A stretch of DNA of 49,838 nt from contig CANGCD010000002.1 of the NCBI GenBank assembly GCA_947452215.1, forward strand, positions 1-49,838. The letters are read 5' to 3'. This DNA is from Cytophagaceae bacterium (GTDB taxonomy: Bacteria; Bacteroidota; Bacteroidia; Cytophagales; Spirosomataceae). Positions within the stretch are counted from its first letter, which is position 1. Each line of letters begins with the position of its first letter. Below, one piece after another: positions 38,488-48,617 of this stretch. The notes under the pieces were generated by a model. It saw only the letters and a program-made list of their open reading frames with translations, had not been told where the DNA came from and made no database searches. Made by a program: the position numbers and the translations under genes.

Positions 38488-39561
38488 ATGGAACGCTTAG
38501 GCAATTGGTATTTTTTGGAAAACTCAGCGATTGATTTATTGCTATTTGGATTCATTGTCCTTTTAGGTTTAATTCTTCGGCGTTTTTTTTCAAATACTTT
38601 TTCCAAAATAATTCTTCGATTTTTCCCACATGAATTCCTATCGATTCCTGATGGCATACAATTGTTACGTAAGCCTTTTGAATTATTGGTATTTTGGATT
38701 TTTCTTTACCTCGCATCACAAAACATTCACATCCCTAATGCCTGGCATTGGGTGCCCATTGAAAATTTTGGCATTCGATTTTTAGTGTCCAAAGGGTTCG
38801 AAACAGCGCTTATCCTGAATATTACTTGGATCATCATCCGTTTGATGAAAGTCGGCATTTTGGTTGCCCAAGAAAAATGGCAAGGGGTTGAGCAAAAATC
38901 CAAACAACAATTCATTCCATTTTTAAACGACCTTTCATTAGTCTTTATTATCGCCGGAGCAGGATTTGTGCTATTAGGTCGAATTTTCGAAGTGGATGTT
39001 GTTGCTTTGATTACAGGACTAGGATTGGGGGGCTTGGCCTTGGCTTTGGCAGCGCGCGAAACCCTAGAAAATCTATTCGCGTCATTTACCATTTTCTTGG
39101 ACCTACCATTCGTCGTGGGGGACAGCATTCAAGTAGGTCAAATTACAGGGGATATTGAGAAAATCGGATTCCGAAGTACGAAATTACGGGGTGTTGATGG
39201 AAATTTAATTGTTATCCCGAACCGATTATTAACCTCCCAATCTTTGGAAAACTTAAGTGAACGGGACTATCGACGAGCGAAATTTAACCTTACATGTGAT
39301 TTACAAACATCCAACGCTCAAATAGAAGCAGCCATCGTAGCCATTACGAATGGTATCAAAACGCACAAATTTTGCACACAAAAGGACCCCAAGGTCGTGT
39401 TTGAAGGATTTGGACCGTATTCATTGGACATATCTGTCATGTTTTTTGTCGCGACAAAGGACTTGTCAGTATACCAACAAACCAAGCAAGAGATCAACTT
39501 GCAGATTTTAGCGATTTTGCAGCAAGAAAACATCAAATTAGCGAGTAGTGTCAGCGCATGA
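38488..39561 (+). CDS. Mechanosensitive ion channel, MscS family
   Basis: ALITGLGLGGLALALAARETLENLFASFTIFLDLPFVVGDSIQVG, IGFRSTKLRGVDGNLIVIPNRLL. Confidence 0.95.
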   Translation: MERLGNWYFLENSAIDLLLFGFIVLLGLILRRFFSNTFSKIILRFFPHEFLSIPDGIQLLRKPFELLVFWIFLYLASQNIHIPNAWHWVPIENFGIRFLVSKGFETALILNITWIIIRLMKVGILVAQEKWQGVEQKSKQQFIPFLNDLSLVFIIAGAGFVLLGRIFEVDVVALITGLGLGGLALALAARETLENLFASFTIFLDLPFVVGDSIQVGQITGDIEKIGFRSTKLRGVDGNLIVIPNRLLTSQSLENLSERDYRRAKFNLTCDLQTSNAQIEAAIVAITNGIKTHKFCTQKDPKVVFEGFGPYSLDISVMFFVATKDLSVYQQTKQEINLQILAILQQENIKLASSVSA

Positions 39562-41036
39562 AAAACATAAAAAATCTTACCATTTTACTCGTTTGTAGTT
39601 GTTTTATTATCAATCACTTTTATAATTTATCAACGTATTTAATCAATTTCGCTTCGTGGGGGGATGATTTTCTTTTCCTTTCCTATTTTAGTGATTTACC
39701 CAGCCTGCATGGAATAGCGTTCTTGAAAAGAACCAGTGAATTCCACAATTACGTTCATCGTTTTCCATTTGCCAGAATCGTAACTGCGATATATTGGTTT
39801 TTTAACGATCAATTTAATTTCAAAGAATTAACCATTTGGGCGAATTTGTTTTGGGTAACATTACTTTACCCCTTTTACCAACTGTTCAAACGATATTCCA
39901 TCAACAATTGGCACTTAATAGCCATGGTAGGACTTTTATTTGCACCCAATTCTAATCTGGACAATTTCAATTTAATCGGCGTACTTCAACACGGCACATC
40001 CGTCGTATTCCTCGTTTGGTGTGCCTATTGGATCAGCAACCCGAAGACTCAAACATGGGGTATTTGGGTTGCTCTTTTATATCCAATGTTTAGCACGGAG
40101 GGACTAGCTTTCATTCCACTCATTTTGGCTTTACTTATTTATCAGCGCGATAAAAGACTTTGGTTATTCGCCTTTTTGAGCGCTTTAGTTATATTCCTTT
40201 ATTTCCTTGGATACGACAGGCCAGATTCCGAAGGTTCAGGAACATCCTTGATGAATAAATTAGTATTTACTATCCAGGGCGTCATCATATTTGTCGGCGG
40301 ATTCATAAAAAAGAATATCCTGCAAAGCACCTTCATTGGGCTGATTTTCATGGCAAATACCGCTTATATTTGTTGGCGTTACCATCAAACCAAAAACCCC
40401 ATGTTACTTTTTTCTGTACTCATACTCCTTCAGATTATGTTGACAGGTGCCATGATTACCCTAGGAAGAGGTAACGCAATTTCGGGTGATTATATGGTAT
40501 TATTTTCGGAACGATTTTATAGCTATGGAACGATTTTCCTAGTTATCACCTATGTAGCGGCACTGAGTCCAGAACTCTATCCAGCAAGAATTCCCCTTTT
40601 AGTTAGTTTAATTCCTGCGATGGGATGGGTAGTCGCTTCAGCATGCTTAGCGATTCCTAGGCTAGACAATTTTAGCATTCGACTTAAGGCAGAAGCAAGT
40701 AATGCATATTATTTTGACTTGAATACCCAATATCCGCTTTATGAACGAGATGTTTATTTATTGAAAAAATCAGGAAAATATACCTTTCCAGCAAGCATAC
40801 TTCCCATTTCCGGAATTAGAAACTTCTCAAAAGACATTAAAATCACCCAAATTCCCTCTTATGATAAGGATTTAGTAGAATTTACAGTTAATAAAGAAGG
40901 TGTGTTATTGGTTTACCAAGCTGAAAAACCTAGCTATTTTTTACCCATCAATTCGTTGAGTCATAGCTTTAAATTTAACAAAGACGTCCACTACGATCAG
41001 CGGACGTCTCAATATGTTGTTTATCCAAACGAATAA
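39558..41036 (+). CDS. Polytopic membrane protein of unknown function (GT-C-like topology)
   Basis: 492 aa, ~10 hydrophobic segments, WGDDFLFLSYFSD acidic motif after the first TM; no family confidently recognised. Confidence 0.65.
   Translation: MKNIKNLTILLVCSCFIINHFYNLSTYLINFASWGDDFLFLSYFSDLPSLHGIAFLKRTSEFHNYVHRFPFARIVTAIYWFFNDQFNFKELTIWANLFWVTLLYPFYQLFKRYSINNWHLIAMVGLLFAPNSNLDNFNLIGVLQHGTSVVFLVWCAYWISNPKTQTWGIWVALLYPMFSTEGLAFIPLILALLIYQRDKRLWLFAFLSALVIFLYFLGYDRPDSEGSGTSLMNKLVFTIQGVIIFVGGFIKKNILQSTFIGLIFMANTAYICWRYHQTKNPMLLFSVLILLQIMLTGAMITLGRGNAISGDYMVLFSERFYSYGTIFLVITYVAALSPELYPARIPLLVSLIPAMGWVVASACLAIPRLDNFSIRLKAEASNAYYFDLNTQYPLYERDVYLLKKSGKYTFPASILPISGIRNFSKDIKITQIPSYDKDLVEFTVNKEGVLLVYQAEKPSYFLPINSLSHSFKFNKDVHYDQRTSQYVVYPNE
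40982..41009 (-). terminator. Candidate leuA terminator embedded in the 3' coding end of the convergent gene
   Basis: AGACGTCC - 12-nt loop - GGACGTCT, followed on the minus strand by TTGTTAAATTT. Confidence 0.45.
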
Positions 41037-42176
41037 TTAGCCAACTAATTCTTTTAAATCTTCATCATGGATCATTTTACGCGCATCAGCCATTAGTAGA
41101 AAGCGTGTGTATATTTTATCCAATTCGGGTTTCTCGAATTCAAATCCCAATAAATTTAAGCGGTGACGTAAGGCGGCACGGCCTGAGCGAGAAGTTAATA
41201 AAATCGCTGAAGATGGAACACCCACATCCTCTGGATTCATGATTTCGTAATTCTGCGCGTGTTTCAAGAAGCCATCTTGGTGAATACCGGATGAGTGCGC
41301 GAAGGCATTTGCCCCCACAACCGCCTTATTCGCTTGAACAGGCATACCCATCAAATTAGAAACCAAACAGCTCGTTGGATACAAATATTTCGGATTGATT
41401 CCCGTTGAAAAACCTAAATCCTTATGCACATTTAAAATCATAGCAACCTCTTCCAAGGAGGTATTTCCCGCACGCTCCCCAATTCCATTGATTGTTACCT
41501 CAACCTGACGAGCACCCGCTTGAATACCTGCAATTGTATTCGCCGTTGCCAAACCTAAATCATTGTGGTTGTGCATAGAGATTGTTGCCAGGTGAATATT
41601 GTCTACATGCTCAAAAAGATAGGAAATCCGATCATGCATTTGATTAGGCAACAAATACCCCGTTGTATCAGGTAAATTCACGACCGTTGCACCTGCCTTA
41701 ATAACTTCAGAAGTTAATTTTGCCAAGAAAGGCAAATCTGCCCGACCTGCATCTTCGGCAAAAAACTCAACATCTTCCACAAAGGATTTGGCATATTTAA
41801 CAGCCCAAACACCTCGCTCGATAATCTCTTCCCGAGTTGAATTGAATTTATGTTTAATATGTACATCTGATGCACCAATTCCCGTGTGAATACGCGGCCG
41901 GCGAGCAGGCTTTAACGCCTCCACAGCAGCATCAATATCTTCTTTTTTAGCACGCGTTAAGGCACAAACAGTAGGACCCGTAACCGATTCCGCAATCGCC
42001 TTGACCGAAGCAAAATCACCCGGGGAAGAAATTGGAAAACCCGCTTCAATGATATCAACGCCAAGTTTCTCTAGTTCCAGAGCCACTTCAACTTTCTCTT
42101 CACGGTTCAGCTGACAGCCAGGTACTTGCTCTCCATCGCGTAATGTAGTATCAAAAATTTGTATACGGTTGCTCAT
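41037..42176 (-). CDS. leuA: 2-isopropylmalate synthase-like (short form, no C-terminal regulatory domain)
   Basis: IFDTTLRDGEQVPGCQLNREEKVEVALELEKLGVDIIEAGFP, SMHNHNDLGLATANTIAGI, GIGERAGNTSLEEV; 379 aa only. Confidence 0.85.
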   Translation of the reverse strand: MSNRIQIFDTTLRDGEQVPGCQLNREEKVEVALELEKLGVDIIEAGFPISSPGDFASVKAIAESVTGPTVCALTRAKKEDIDAAVEALKPARRPRIHTGIGASDVHIKHKFNSTREEIIERGVWAVKYAKSFVEDVEFFAEDAGRADLPFLAKLTSEVIKAGATVVNLPDTTGYLLPNQMHDRISYLFEHVDNIHLATISMHNHNDLGLATANTIAGIQAGARQVEVTINGIGERAGNTSLEEVAMILNVHKDLGFSTGINPKYLYPTSCLVSNLMGMPVQANKAVVGANAFAHSSGIHQDGFLKHAQNYEIMNPEDVGVPSSAILLTSRSGRAALRHRLNLLGFEFEKPELDKIYTRFLLMADARKMIHDEDLKELVG

Positions 42177-42200
42177 TTGTTTTGTTATCTAATGCGATGA

Positions 42201-42229
42201 CAAAACTAGCTTTAATTATAGTAACAAGC
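42201..42229 (-). promoter_or_regulatory. Promoter for leuA
   Basis: TTG - N18 - TAGTTTTG on the minus strand; exact TAnnTTTG. Confidence 0.6.
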
Positions 42230-42330
42230 AATATTTGAAGACAATCAGAAATTCAAAAAATAGATTAAAAAACCTAATATTCGTATTTTTTTCGCACAAA
42301 TAGGATATATAAACTTTTAAAAGCTATCGT

Positions 42331-42349
42331 TTTAGATTATTAATCTAAA
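42331..42349. promoter_or_regulatory. AT-rich palindrome between ilvA and leuA, operator-like
   Basis: TTTAGATTA-T-TAATCTAAA, perfect 9-bp arms. Confidence 0.5.
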
Positions 42350-42388
42350 TAAGCTCAATAATGCAAAAATAATAATTTCTTTAAAAAA

Positions 42389-43387
42389 TCAAGATTTCGC
42401 TAATGTGCTTATCTCGGGAAACCGTTTCGTATCAAAATTTCCTCCGGAAATAACACAAACCACTGTTTTACCGACAATTTCCTTGCGGATTTGCTCCAAT
42501 GCGGCGACAGAGAGTGCGCCAGCTGGTTCGACAATCATCCCGTAAAATTGATAGAGATCCAGCATGGTTTGGCAAAGTACTTTTTTCTCGACCACCAACA
42601 TACGGTTAAGGCCTTTTTCACAAATCCCAAAAGTCTTTGCGCCTACTCTTTTCACGGATGCACCGTCAACAAAGGAATCGATAGAATCCAAGGTCACTAC
42701 TTCATGCGCGAAAAGACTTGCCGACATGGAAGGAGCTAATGCGGGCTCGACCCCAATTAATTGGGTTTGGGGAGAAATGGCTTCTAAAACTAAAGCCGCT
42801 CCGGCAGCTAGGCCACCACCCCCGATAGCAGTTAATAGAAAATCAACAGGCGAATTGGACTGATTTATAATTTCTAGCGTTACGGTTGCTTGACCCGCGA
42901 TGATATCATAATCATCGAAAGGCGGGATGAATATTGCCTTGTTTTCCTGACAAAACGCTTGAGCTGCCGCAAAGGCCTCATCATACGTATTCCCGATCAA
43001 CTTGATTCGGACCTTTTCTTTTCCATGAAAACGAACCGCCTCCACTTTTTGCAAAGGTGTCGTTTTGGGCATAAAAATATAGGCTTGAATACCGAGTAAG
43101 GCACAGGAAAGAGCCACTCCTTGTGCATGGTTACCTGCCGAGGCAGCTACAATTCCTTTAGAACGAAGGTCGACGGGGATATTAGCAATTTTATGGTAGG
43201 CACCACGAATCTTATAGGATCGAACCCCTTGAAGGTCTTCTCGTTTTAGAAATATCTTTGCACCAAAGCTTTCGGACAATCGGGGGGCATACATCAAGGG
43301 AGATTCCAAGACAATGTCCCGGATCTGATGTGCTGCTTGTTTGATTTGATGAAGGCTTGGAACGTCTGTTAATGTGTTGAATTCCAT
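42389..43387 (-). CDS. ilvA: Threonine/serine dehydratase, short form
   Basis: Start at 43387; LKREDLQGVRSYKIRGAYHKI (PLP Lys), SAGNHAQGVA, GGGGLAAG; 333 codons, no C-terminal ACT-type domain. Confidence 0.88.
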   Translation of the reverse strand: MEFNTLTDVPSLHQIKQAAHQIRDIVLESPLMYAPRLSESFGAKIFLKREDLQGVRSYKIRGAYHKIANIPVDLRSKGIVAASAGNHAQGVALSCALLGIQAYIFMPKTTPLQKVEAVRFHGKEKVRIKLIGNTYDEAFAAAQAFCQENKAIFIPPFDDYDIIAGQATVTLEIINQSNSPVDFLLTAIGGGGLAAGAALVLEAISPQTQLIGVEPALAPSMSASLFAHEVVTLDSIDSFVDGASVKRVGAKTFGICEKGLNRMLVVEKKVLCQTMLDLYQFYGMIVEPAGALSVAALEQIRKEIVGKTVVCVISGGNFDTKRFPEISTLAKS

Positions 43388-43393
43388 GCCTTG

Positions 43394-43423
43394 CAAATGT
43401 ACGAAAAAGGACGAGGCGGGCAA
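43394..43423 (-). promoter_or_regulatory. Promoter for ilvA abutting the ilvC terminator
   Basis: TTG (43421-43423) - N19 - TACATTTG (43394-43401), ending 6 nt before the ilvA ATG. Confidence 0.65.
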
Positions 43424-43457
43424 TAAAAAAGTCGCCTGAGTTAAACCCAGGCGACTT
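43424..43457 (-). terminator. Terminator downstream of ilvC
   Basis: AAGTCGCCTG-GGTTTAACT-CAGGCGACTT followed by T-run on the minus strand. Confidence 0.9.
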
Positions 43458-43476
43458 GATTCTTTAACAGCTAAAA

Positions 43477-44520
43477 TTAGTTGTTTTCAGGACGTAAGCT
43501 ACGTACCGCAGCTCCCGCTCTCCACATTTCTGAATCACGCATTTCTTGCAATTCAGCCTCTAATTTCACACGGTAATCCGGTTGTGAGTTCAAATCGATT
43601 GAACGTGCCGCCTCCGCTTGCGTCTTAACTGAGTTATATAATTTCTCGAATACGGGCTTCGATGCATCACGGAATGGCTTCCACCAATCCAAAGCACCAC
43701 GTTGAGCCGTCGTAGAGCAGTTGGCATACATCCAATCCATTCCATTCTCAGCCACTAATGGCATTAATGATTGCGTCAATTCTTCAACTGTTTCGTTGAA
43801 AGCCTCAGATGGTGAGTGACCGTTCTCACGCAATACTTCGTATTGTGCAGCGAAGATACCTTGGATGGCACCCATTAGAGTACCGCGCTCACCCGTTAAG
43901 TCAGATGTTACTTCTTTGTAGAAATCCGTTTCAAACAAATATCCTGAACCTACACCGATTGCCATTGCGATACATTTCTCACGTGCTTTTCCTGTTGCGT
44001 CTTGGTATACTGCAAAAGAAGAGTTCAAGCCTTTACCAGCTACGAACAAACGACGCAATGAAGTACCTGATCCTTTCGGAGCAGCTAAAAACACATCCAC
44101 ATCTGCTGGAGGAACGATACCCGTTTTCTCTTTGTATGTGATTCCAAAACCATGTGAGAAATACAATGACTTACCTGCCGTCAAATATTTCTTAACCGTT
44201 GGCCATAATTCGATTTGAGCAGCATCCGAAAGTAAGTAACAAATGATTGTACCTTTTTCCAATGCTTCTTCGATTTCAAATAAAGTTACACCTGGAACCC
44301 AACCATCGGCGACAGCTTTGTCATAGGTTTTACCTTTACGTTGTCCTACGATTACATTCAGACCATTGTCTTTCATGTTCAATGCTTGTCCTGGACCTTG
44401 CACGCCGTAACCAATTACTGCGATTGTTTGATCAGCTAATACTTGTCTAGCTTTCTCTAAAGGAAATTCTTCTCTTGTTACGATGTCTTCAACAACTCCA
44501 CCGAAATTAATCTTTGCCAT
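43477..44520 (-). CDS. ilvC: Ketol-acid reductoisomerase, Bacteroidota-type short form
   Basis: MAKINFGGVVEDIVTREEFPLEKARQVLADQTIAVIGYGVQGPGQALNMKDNGLNVIVGQRKGKTYDKA; APKGSGTSLRRLF. Confidence 0.96.
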   Translation of the reverse strand: MAKINFGGVVEDIVTREEFPLEKARQVLADQTIAVIGYGVQGPGQALNMKDNGLNVIVGQRKGKTYDKAVADGWVPGVTLFEIEEALEKGTIICYLLSDAAQIELWPTVKKYLTAGKSLYFSHGFGITYKEKTGIVPPADVDVFLAAPKGSGTSLRRLFVAGKGLNSSFAVYQDATGKAREKCIAMAIGVGSGYLFETDFYKEVTSDLTGERGTLMGAIQGIFAAQYEVLRENGHSPSEAFNETVEELTQSLMPLVAENGMDWMYANCSTTAQRGALDWWKPFRDASKPVFEKLYNSVKTQAEAARSIDLNSQPDYRVKLEAELQEMRDSEMWRAGAAVRSLRPENN

Positions 44521-44552
44521 TTTTTTGTTTTTTAATTTATATACTTTTTCGA

Positions 44553-45086
44553 TTATACTATTTCCCAATTACCCTCGGGAAGAAATTCAACCAATCCTTT
44601 TTCCGTTTTACCCACGGCAATCCGTCCGGATTTGATGTACTCTAAAATTTCCCACTTTTTCAAGTAGTTATAAAATTCTCCTAATTCTTCTTCGGTTCCA
44701 TTCTTCTCTACCACCACATATTCCAATCCCCAATGAACCACTTTAGCATTCCAATCCAAATTGATTGTCTTCACGTCAATCGGCTCACCGCCTAGTGGAG
44801 TTGCCAACTTAAATAAAGCTACTTCATTGTAGATAATCTCGTCATCCAAATAACCATAAACCGCTAAGACGTCTGTTACCTTACGGATTTGACGCACTAA
44901 TTTTTCCACAACATCCCGATTTTCGCTTCGGATCACAATGGTGAAACGCGAAACACCTCGGCGTTCCGTTTCCGAAACCGTCAAACTCTCAATGTTCAAG
45001 CGACGACGCGTGAAGATGATTGTAATCCGATTTAATAAACCGACCGTGTTCGTGGTAAATACCGATAATGTATAATTTGTCAACAT
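44553..45086 (-). CDS. ilvN: Acetolactate synthase small (regulatory) subunit
   Basis: ACT domain: YTLSVFTTNTVGLLNRITIIFTRRRLNIESLTVSETERRGVSRFTIVI. Confidence 0.95.
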   Translation of the reverse strand: MLTNYTLSVFTTNTVGLLNRITIIFTRRRLNIESLTVSETERRGVSRFTIVIRSENRDVVEKLVRQIRKVTDVLAVYGYLDDEIIYNEVALFKLATPLGGEPIDVKTINLDWNAKVVHWGLEYVVVEKNGTEEELGEFYNYLKKWEILEYIKSGRIAVGKTEKGLVEFLPEGNWEIV

Positions 45087-45089
45087 AAT

Positions 45090-46832
45090 TTACTCGAGCC
45101 TTACGTTAGTTACAGTACTGCCCGCAGGCACCATCGGGAATACATTCCCTTCTTTTTCACAAACAATTTCCAATAAATAAGGCGTCTCAGAATTCAATAA
45201 AGTATCTAAGGACTCACTCAATAAGCTTCGATCCGAGACTGTATGTCCTGGAATTCCAAAACCTTTCGCTATCGTAATGAAATCTGGATTTTCCAATTCA
45301 ACGAATGAATAACGACGGGCATGGAAAAGTTCCTGCCATTGGCGAACCATTCCTAAGAAATTATTATTCAAAATGATAATCTTCACAGGCAATTTGCTTT
45401 GGGCAATCGTGCCTAGCTCTTGCAATGTCATTTGGAAACCACCATCCCCAATCACCGCAATCACTTCGCGTTCCGGAACAGCTACTTTCGCACCAAATGC
45501 TGCTGGCAAGGCAAATCCCATCGTTCCAGCGCCACCGGACGTTACGATTGAATTTCTTTTCTTGAATCGGTAATAACGATTCGTCACCATTTGATGTTGG
45601 CCTACGTCCGTCACCACAACCGCTTCCCCTTTCGTTTTATCCGACATCATCGCAATCGCCTCACCCATTTTAATCTGATCACCCTCATGGAATACATCCT
45701 TCATGGTGATTTTCTCATGCTCTTCTTTGAAATAATAATCAAATTCGGCACGCCACTCCAAATGCTCTGCTGGCTTTATCAGAGGCAAAAGCGCTTTTAA
45801 CGCCGCCTTTGCATCACCTACCACAGGCGCGTCGGCTTTGACATTTTTATCAACTTCCGCTGGATCAATTTCAATATGAACGACCTTTGCTTGCTTAGCA
45901 TAGGTAGCTAAATCTCCCGTAATACGGTCATCAAAGCGCATACCAATTGCAATCAACACGTCACATGAATTCGTCAAGACGTTTGCCCCGTAATTTCCAT
46001 GCATACCTGGCCAGCCCACATACATAGGGTGATCAGCATCCATGGACGACATCCCTAAAAGTGTTGTCGCTACCGGAATACCTGCTTTATCTACTAAATC
46101 ATTTAATTCTTTTTCAGCTCCCGCAATGATAACCCCATGACCCGCTAAGATATAAGGCTTTTTCGCTTCATTAATCAGCTTCGCAGCAGCCGCCAAATGC
46201 TCCGGCTTAGGCTCGATCCGCGGCTTATAGGAAATAATGGATTTGCAAGGAATATATTCAAATGGCACGGTCATCTTATCCGACTGGGCCGTACGTGTAA
46301 TATCAATCAATACAGGACCTGGACGGCCTGTTTCTGCAATATAAAATGCTTTTGCTATAATTTCAGGAATTTCATTCGCGTCCATCACCTGGTAATTCCA
46401 TTTTGTAACTGGCATGGAAATACCAATCAAATCGCACTCTTGAAACGCATCGGTTCCTAATAAATTTCCTTTTACCTGACCCACAATGCATACCAAAGGC
46501 GTTGAATCCAACATCGCATCCGCAATCGGGGTAATTAAATTCGTAGCACCAGGACCCGAAGTTACCATGCAAACGCCTGCTTTATTCAGCATACGTGCAT
46601 AACCTTGCGCAGCATGGCCAGCACCTTGCTCATGACGCACTAATATATGCTTCAAACGATCTTGATAATCGAATAAAGCATCGTAGGTAGGCATAATCGC
46701 ACCTCCTGGGTATCCAAAAATAGTTGTAACTCCCTGCGCGACCAATGACTCCATGATAGCCTGAGCACCCGTCAAGAATTGCTTCTCTTCAGGTTGTTTT
46801 GAATCAGCGGGTTGGGTTTGGGTTTGTCCCAT
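45090..46832 (-). CDS. ilvB: Acetolactate synthase large (catalytic) subunit
   Basis: GYPGGAIMPTYDALFDY, VRHEQGAGHAAQGYAR, ThDP motif GDGGFQMTLQELGTIAQSKLPVKIIILNNN. Confidence 0.97.
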   Translation of the reverse strand: MGQTQTQPADSKQPEEKQFLTGAQAIMESLVAQGVTTIFGYPGGAIMPTYDALFDYQDRLKHILVRHEQGAGHAAQGYARMLNKAGVCMVTSGPGATNLITPIADAMLDSTPLVCIVGQVKGNLLGTDAFQECDLIGISMPVTKWNYQVMDANEIPEIIAKAFYIAETGRPGPVLIDITRTAQSDKMTVPFEYIPCKSIISYKPRIEPKPEHLAAAAKLINEAKKPYILAGHGVIIAGAEKELNDLVDKAGIPVATTLLGMSSMDADHPMYVGWPGMHGNYGANVLTNSCDVLIAIGMRFDDRITGDLATYAKQAKVVHIEIDPAEVDKNVKADAPVVGDAKAALKALLPLIKPAEHLEWRAEFDYYFKEEHEKITMKDVFHEGDQIKMGEAIAMMSDKTKGEAVVVTDVGQHQMVTNRYYRFKKRNSIVTSGGAGTMGFALPAAFGAKVAVPEREVIAVIGDGGFQMTLQELGTIAQSKLPVKIIILNNNFLGMVRQWQELFHARRYSFVELENPDFITIAKGFGIPGHTVSDRSLLSESLDTLLNSETPYLLEIVCEKEGNVFPMVPAGSTVTNVRLE

Positions 46833-46918
46833 GGTCTTTTTACTATTTTGTCTTCAATCTAAAACGAATGGCTAATTTAAGCCTTCAAGCTTTAGAAAAA
46901 AATTGAATTGTTCATTTT

Positions 46919-48595
46919 TTACAAATCCGTTACACAACCTTGGCTGGCTGAAGCAACATTTTTGATATACTTACGTAAAACACCGGAGGTATGCGGGGAA
47001 ACTTTCGGTTTCCATGCTTTCCGGCGCTCTGCTAATTCTTCGTCAGACACATGCAAGATGATTTTATTATCGACAGCGTCAATGGTGATCTTGTCTCCAT
47101 CCTTCACCAAACCGATATTTCCACCTTCTTGCGCTTCTGGCGTTACGTGACCTACTACAAATCCGTGCGTTCCTCCCGAGAAACGACCATCTGTGATCAT
47201 CGCCACTGAATTACCTAAACCTGCCCCCATCAAGGCGGAAGTTGGCTTTAACATTTCCGGCATCCCAGGTCCCCCTTTAGGGCCTTCATTGCGAATTACC
47301 ACGACGTGGCCCGCTTTTATTTCGCCTTTCGATAAGAATTCCATCACCTCTTCCTCGCGCTCACATACTTTGGCAATTCCCTCGAAACGCTCTCCTTCTT
47401 TTCCTGTAATCTTTGCAACAGCTCCTTCGGTTGCCAAATTGCCATATAAAATCTGCAAGTGACCCGTTGGCTTCATCGGATTTGAAATCGGATGAATAAT
47501 TTTCTGTGTCTCAAAATTCAAATCCGGCGCATCTGCCAAATTCTCCGCCATGGTCTTACCTGTTACAGTTAGACACTCCCCATGCAAGAAACCTTCTTTC
47601 AATAAATATTTCAAAATGGCTGGCATTCCTCCGATTGCCAACACATCTTCCATGTAGTATTTTCCAGACGGCTTCAAATCGGCCAATAATGGCGTACGAT
47701 CCGAAATGTCTTGAATATCTTTCAGTGTAAAATCAACACCTGCCGAATGGGCAATCGCTAAATAATGTAACACCGCATTGGTACTTCCACCCAAGGCCAT
47801 AACGACCGTCATCGCATTCTCGAATGATTTGCGCGTCATGATGTCACGTGGACAAATATTTTTCTCCAATAAGACTTTCATCGCTGCACCAATCGCCAAA
47901 CACTCAGCTTTTTTGCCTTCGTGTGTCGCCGGATACGTAGACGAATTTGGCAAAACCAAACCCATCGCTTCCATCGATGATGCCATTGTATTGGCCGTAT
48001 ACATACCTCCACAAGCGCCTGGACCCGGAATTGAATTACGAATAACTCCTTCGTAATCTTCATCCGATATATTACCGGCGTATTTCTTACCTAAGGCTTC
48101 AAAAGCCGACACAATATCTAATTTCTCTCCTTTGTAGGATCCCGAACGAATCGTTCCTCCGTACACCAACATCCCCGGACGATTCACACGTGCCAAGGCC
48201 ATCATCGCACCTGGCATGTTTTTGTCACAACCTACAACAGCAATCACGCCGTCATACCATTGCGCACCTACCACGTTTTCAATCGAATCTGCGATGATAT
48301 CACGTGATGGCAAAGAATAACTCATCCCGTCATTGCCATTTGTCATCCCATCCGAAACCCCAATGGTGTGAAAAATCAAGCCCACCATGCCATTTTCTTG
48401 GATTCCCTTTTTCACGTGAACCGATAAACCGTTCAAGTGCATATTACATGGATTCCCCTCATAACCCGTACTTGCGATACCGATTTGAGCCTTATCCATG
48501 TCCTCTGGAGTCAATCCAATGCCATAAAGCATGGCTTTCGCCGCCGGATTAGTCACTTCTTGAGTAAGTGTTCTTGAGAATTTATTTAATGACAT
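46919..48595 (-). CDS. ilvD: Dihydroxy-acid dehydratase
   Basis: [75 protein letters not shown]. Confidence 0.98.
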   Translation of the reverse strand: MSLNKFSRTLTQEVTNPAAKAMLYGIGLTPEDMDKAQIGIASTGYEGNPCNMHLNGLSVHVKKGIQENGMVGLIFHTIGVSDGMTNGNDGMSYSLPSRDIIADSIENVVGAQWYDGVIAVVGCDKNMPGAMMALARVNRPGMLVYGGTIRSGSYKGEKLDIVSAFEALGKKYAGNISDEDYEGVIRNSIPGPGACGGMYTANTMASSMEAMGLVLPNSSTYPATHEGKKAECLAIGAAMKVLLEKNICPRDIMTRKSFENAMTVVMALGGSTNAVLHYLAIAHSAGVDFTLKDIQDISDRTPLLADLKPSGKYYMEDVLAIGGMPAILKYLLKEGFLHGECLTVTGKTMAENLADAPDLNFETQKIIHPISNPMKPTGHLQILYGNLATEGAVAKITGKEGERFEGIAKVCEREEEVMEFLSKGEIKAGHVVVIRNEGPKGGPGMPEMLKPTSALMGAGLGNSVAMITDGRFSGGTHGFVVGHVTPEAQEGGNIGLVKDGDKITIDAVDNKIILHVSDEELAERRKAWKPKVSPHTSGVLRKYIKNVASASQGCVTDL

Positions 48596-48617
48596 ACGAG
48601 TAAATTTTTACAAACAA

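Noticed and set aside
43809-44141. 110-aa ORF antisense to ilvC
   Set aside because: Shadow ORF of a highly conserved gene; no independent support.
44247-44520. KARI GYGVQGPGQALN instead of GYGSQGHAQAL as a novel cofactor site
   Set aside because: This variant is, as far as I know, typical of Bacteroidota IlvC; not unusual for the phylum.
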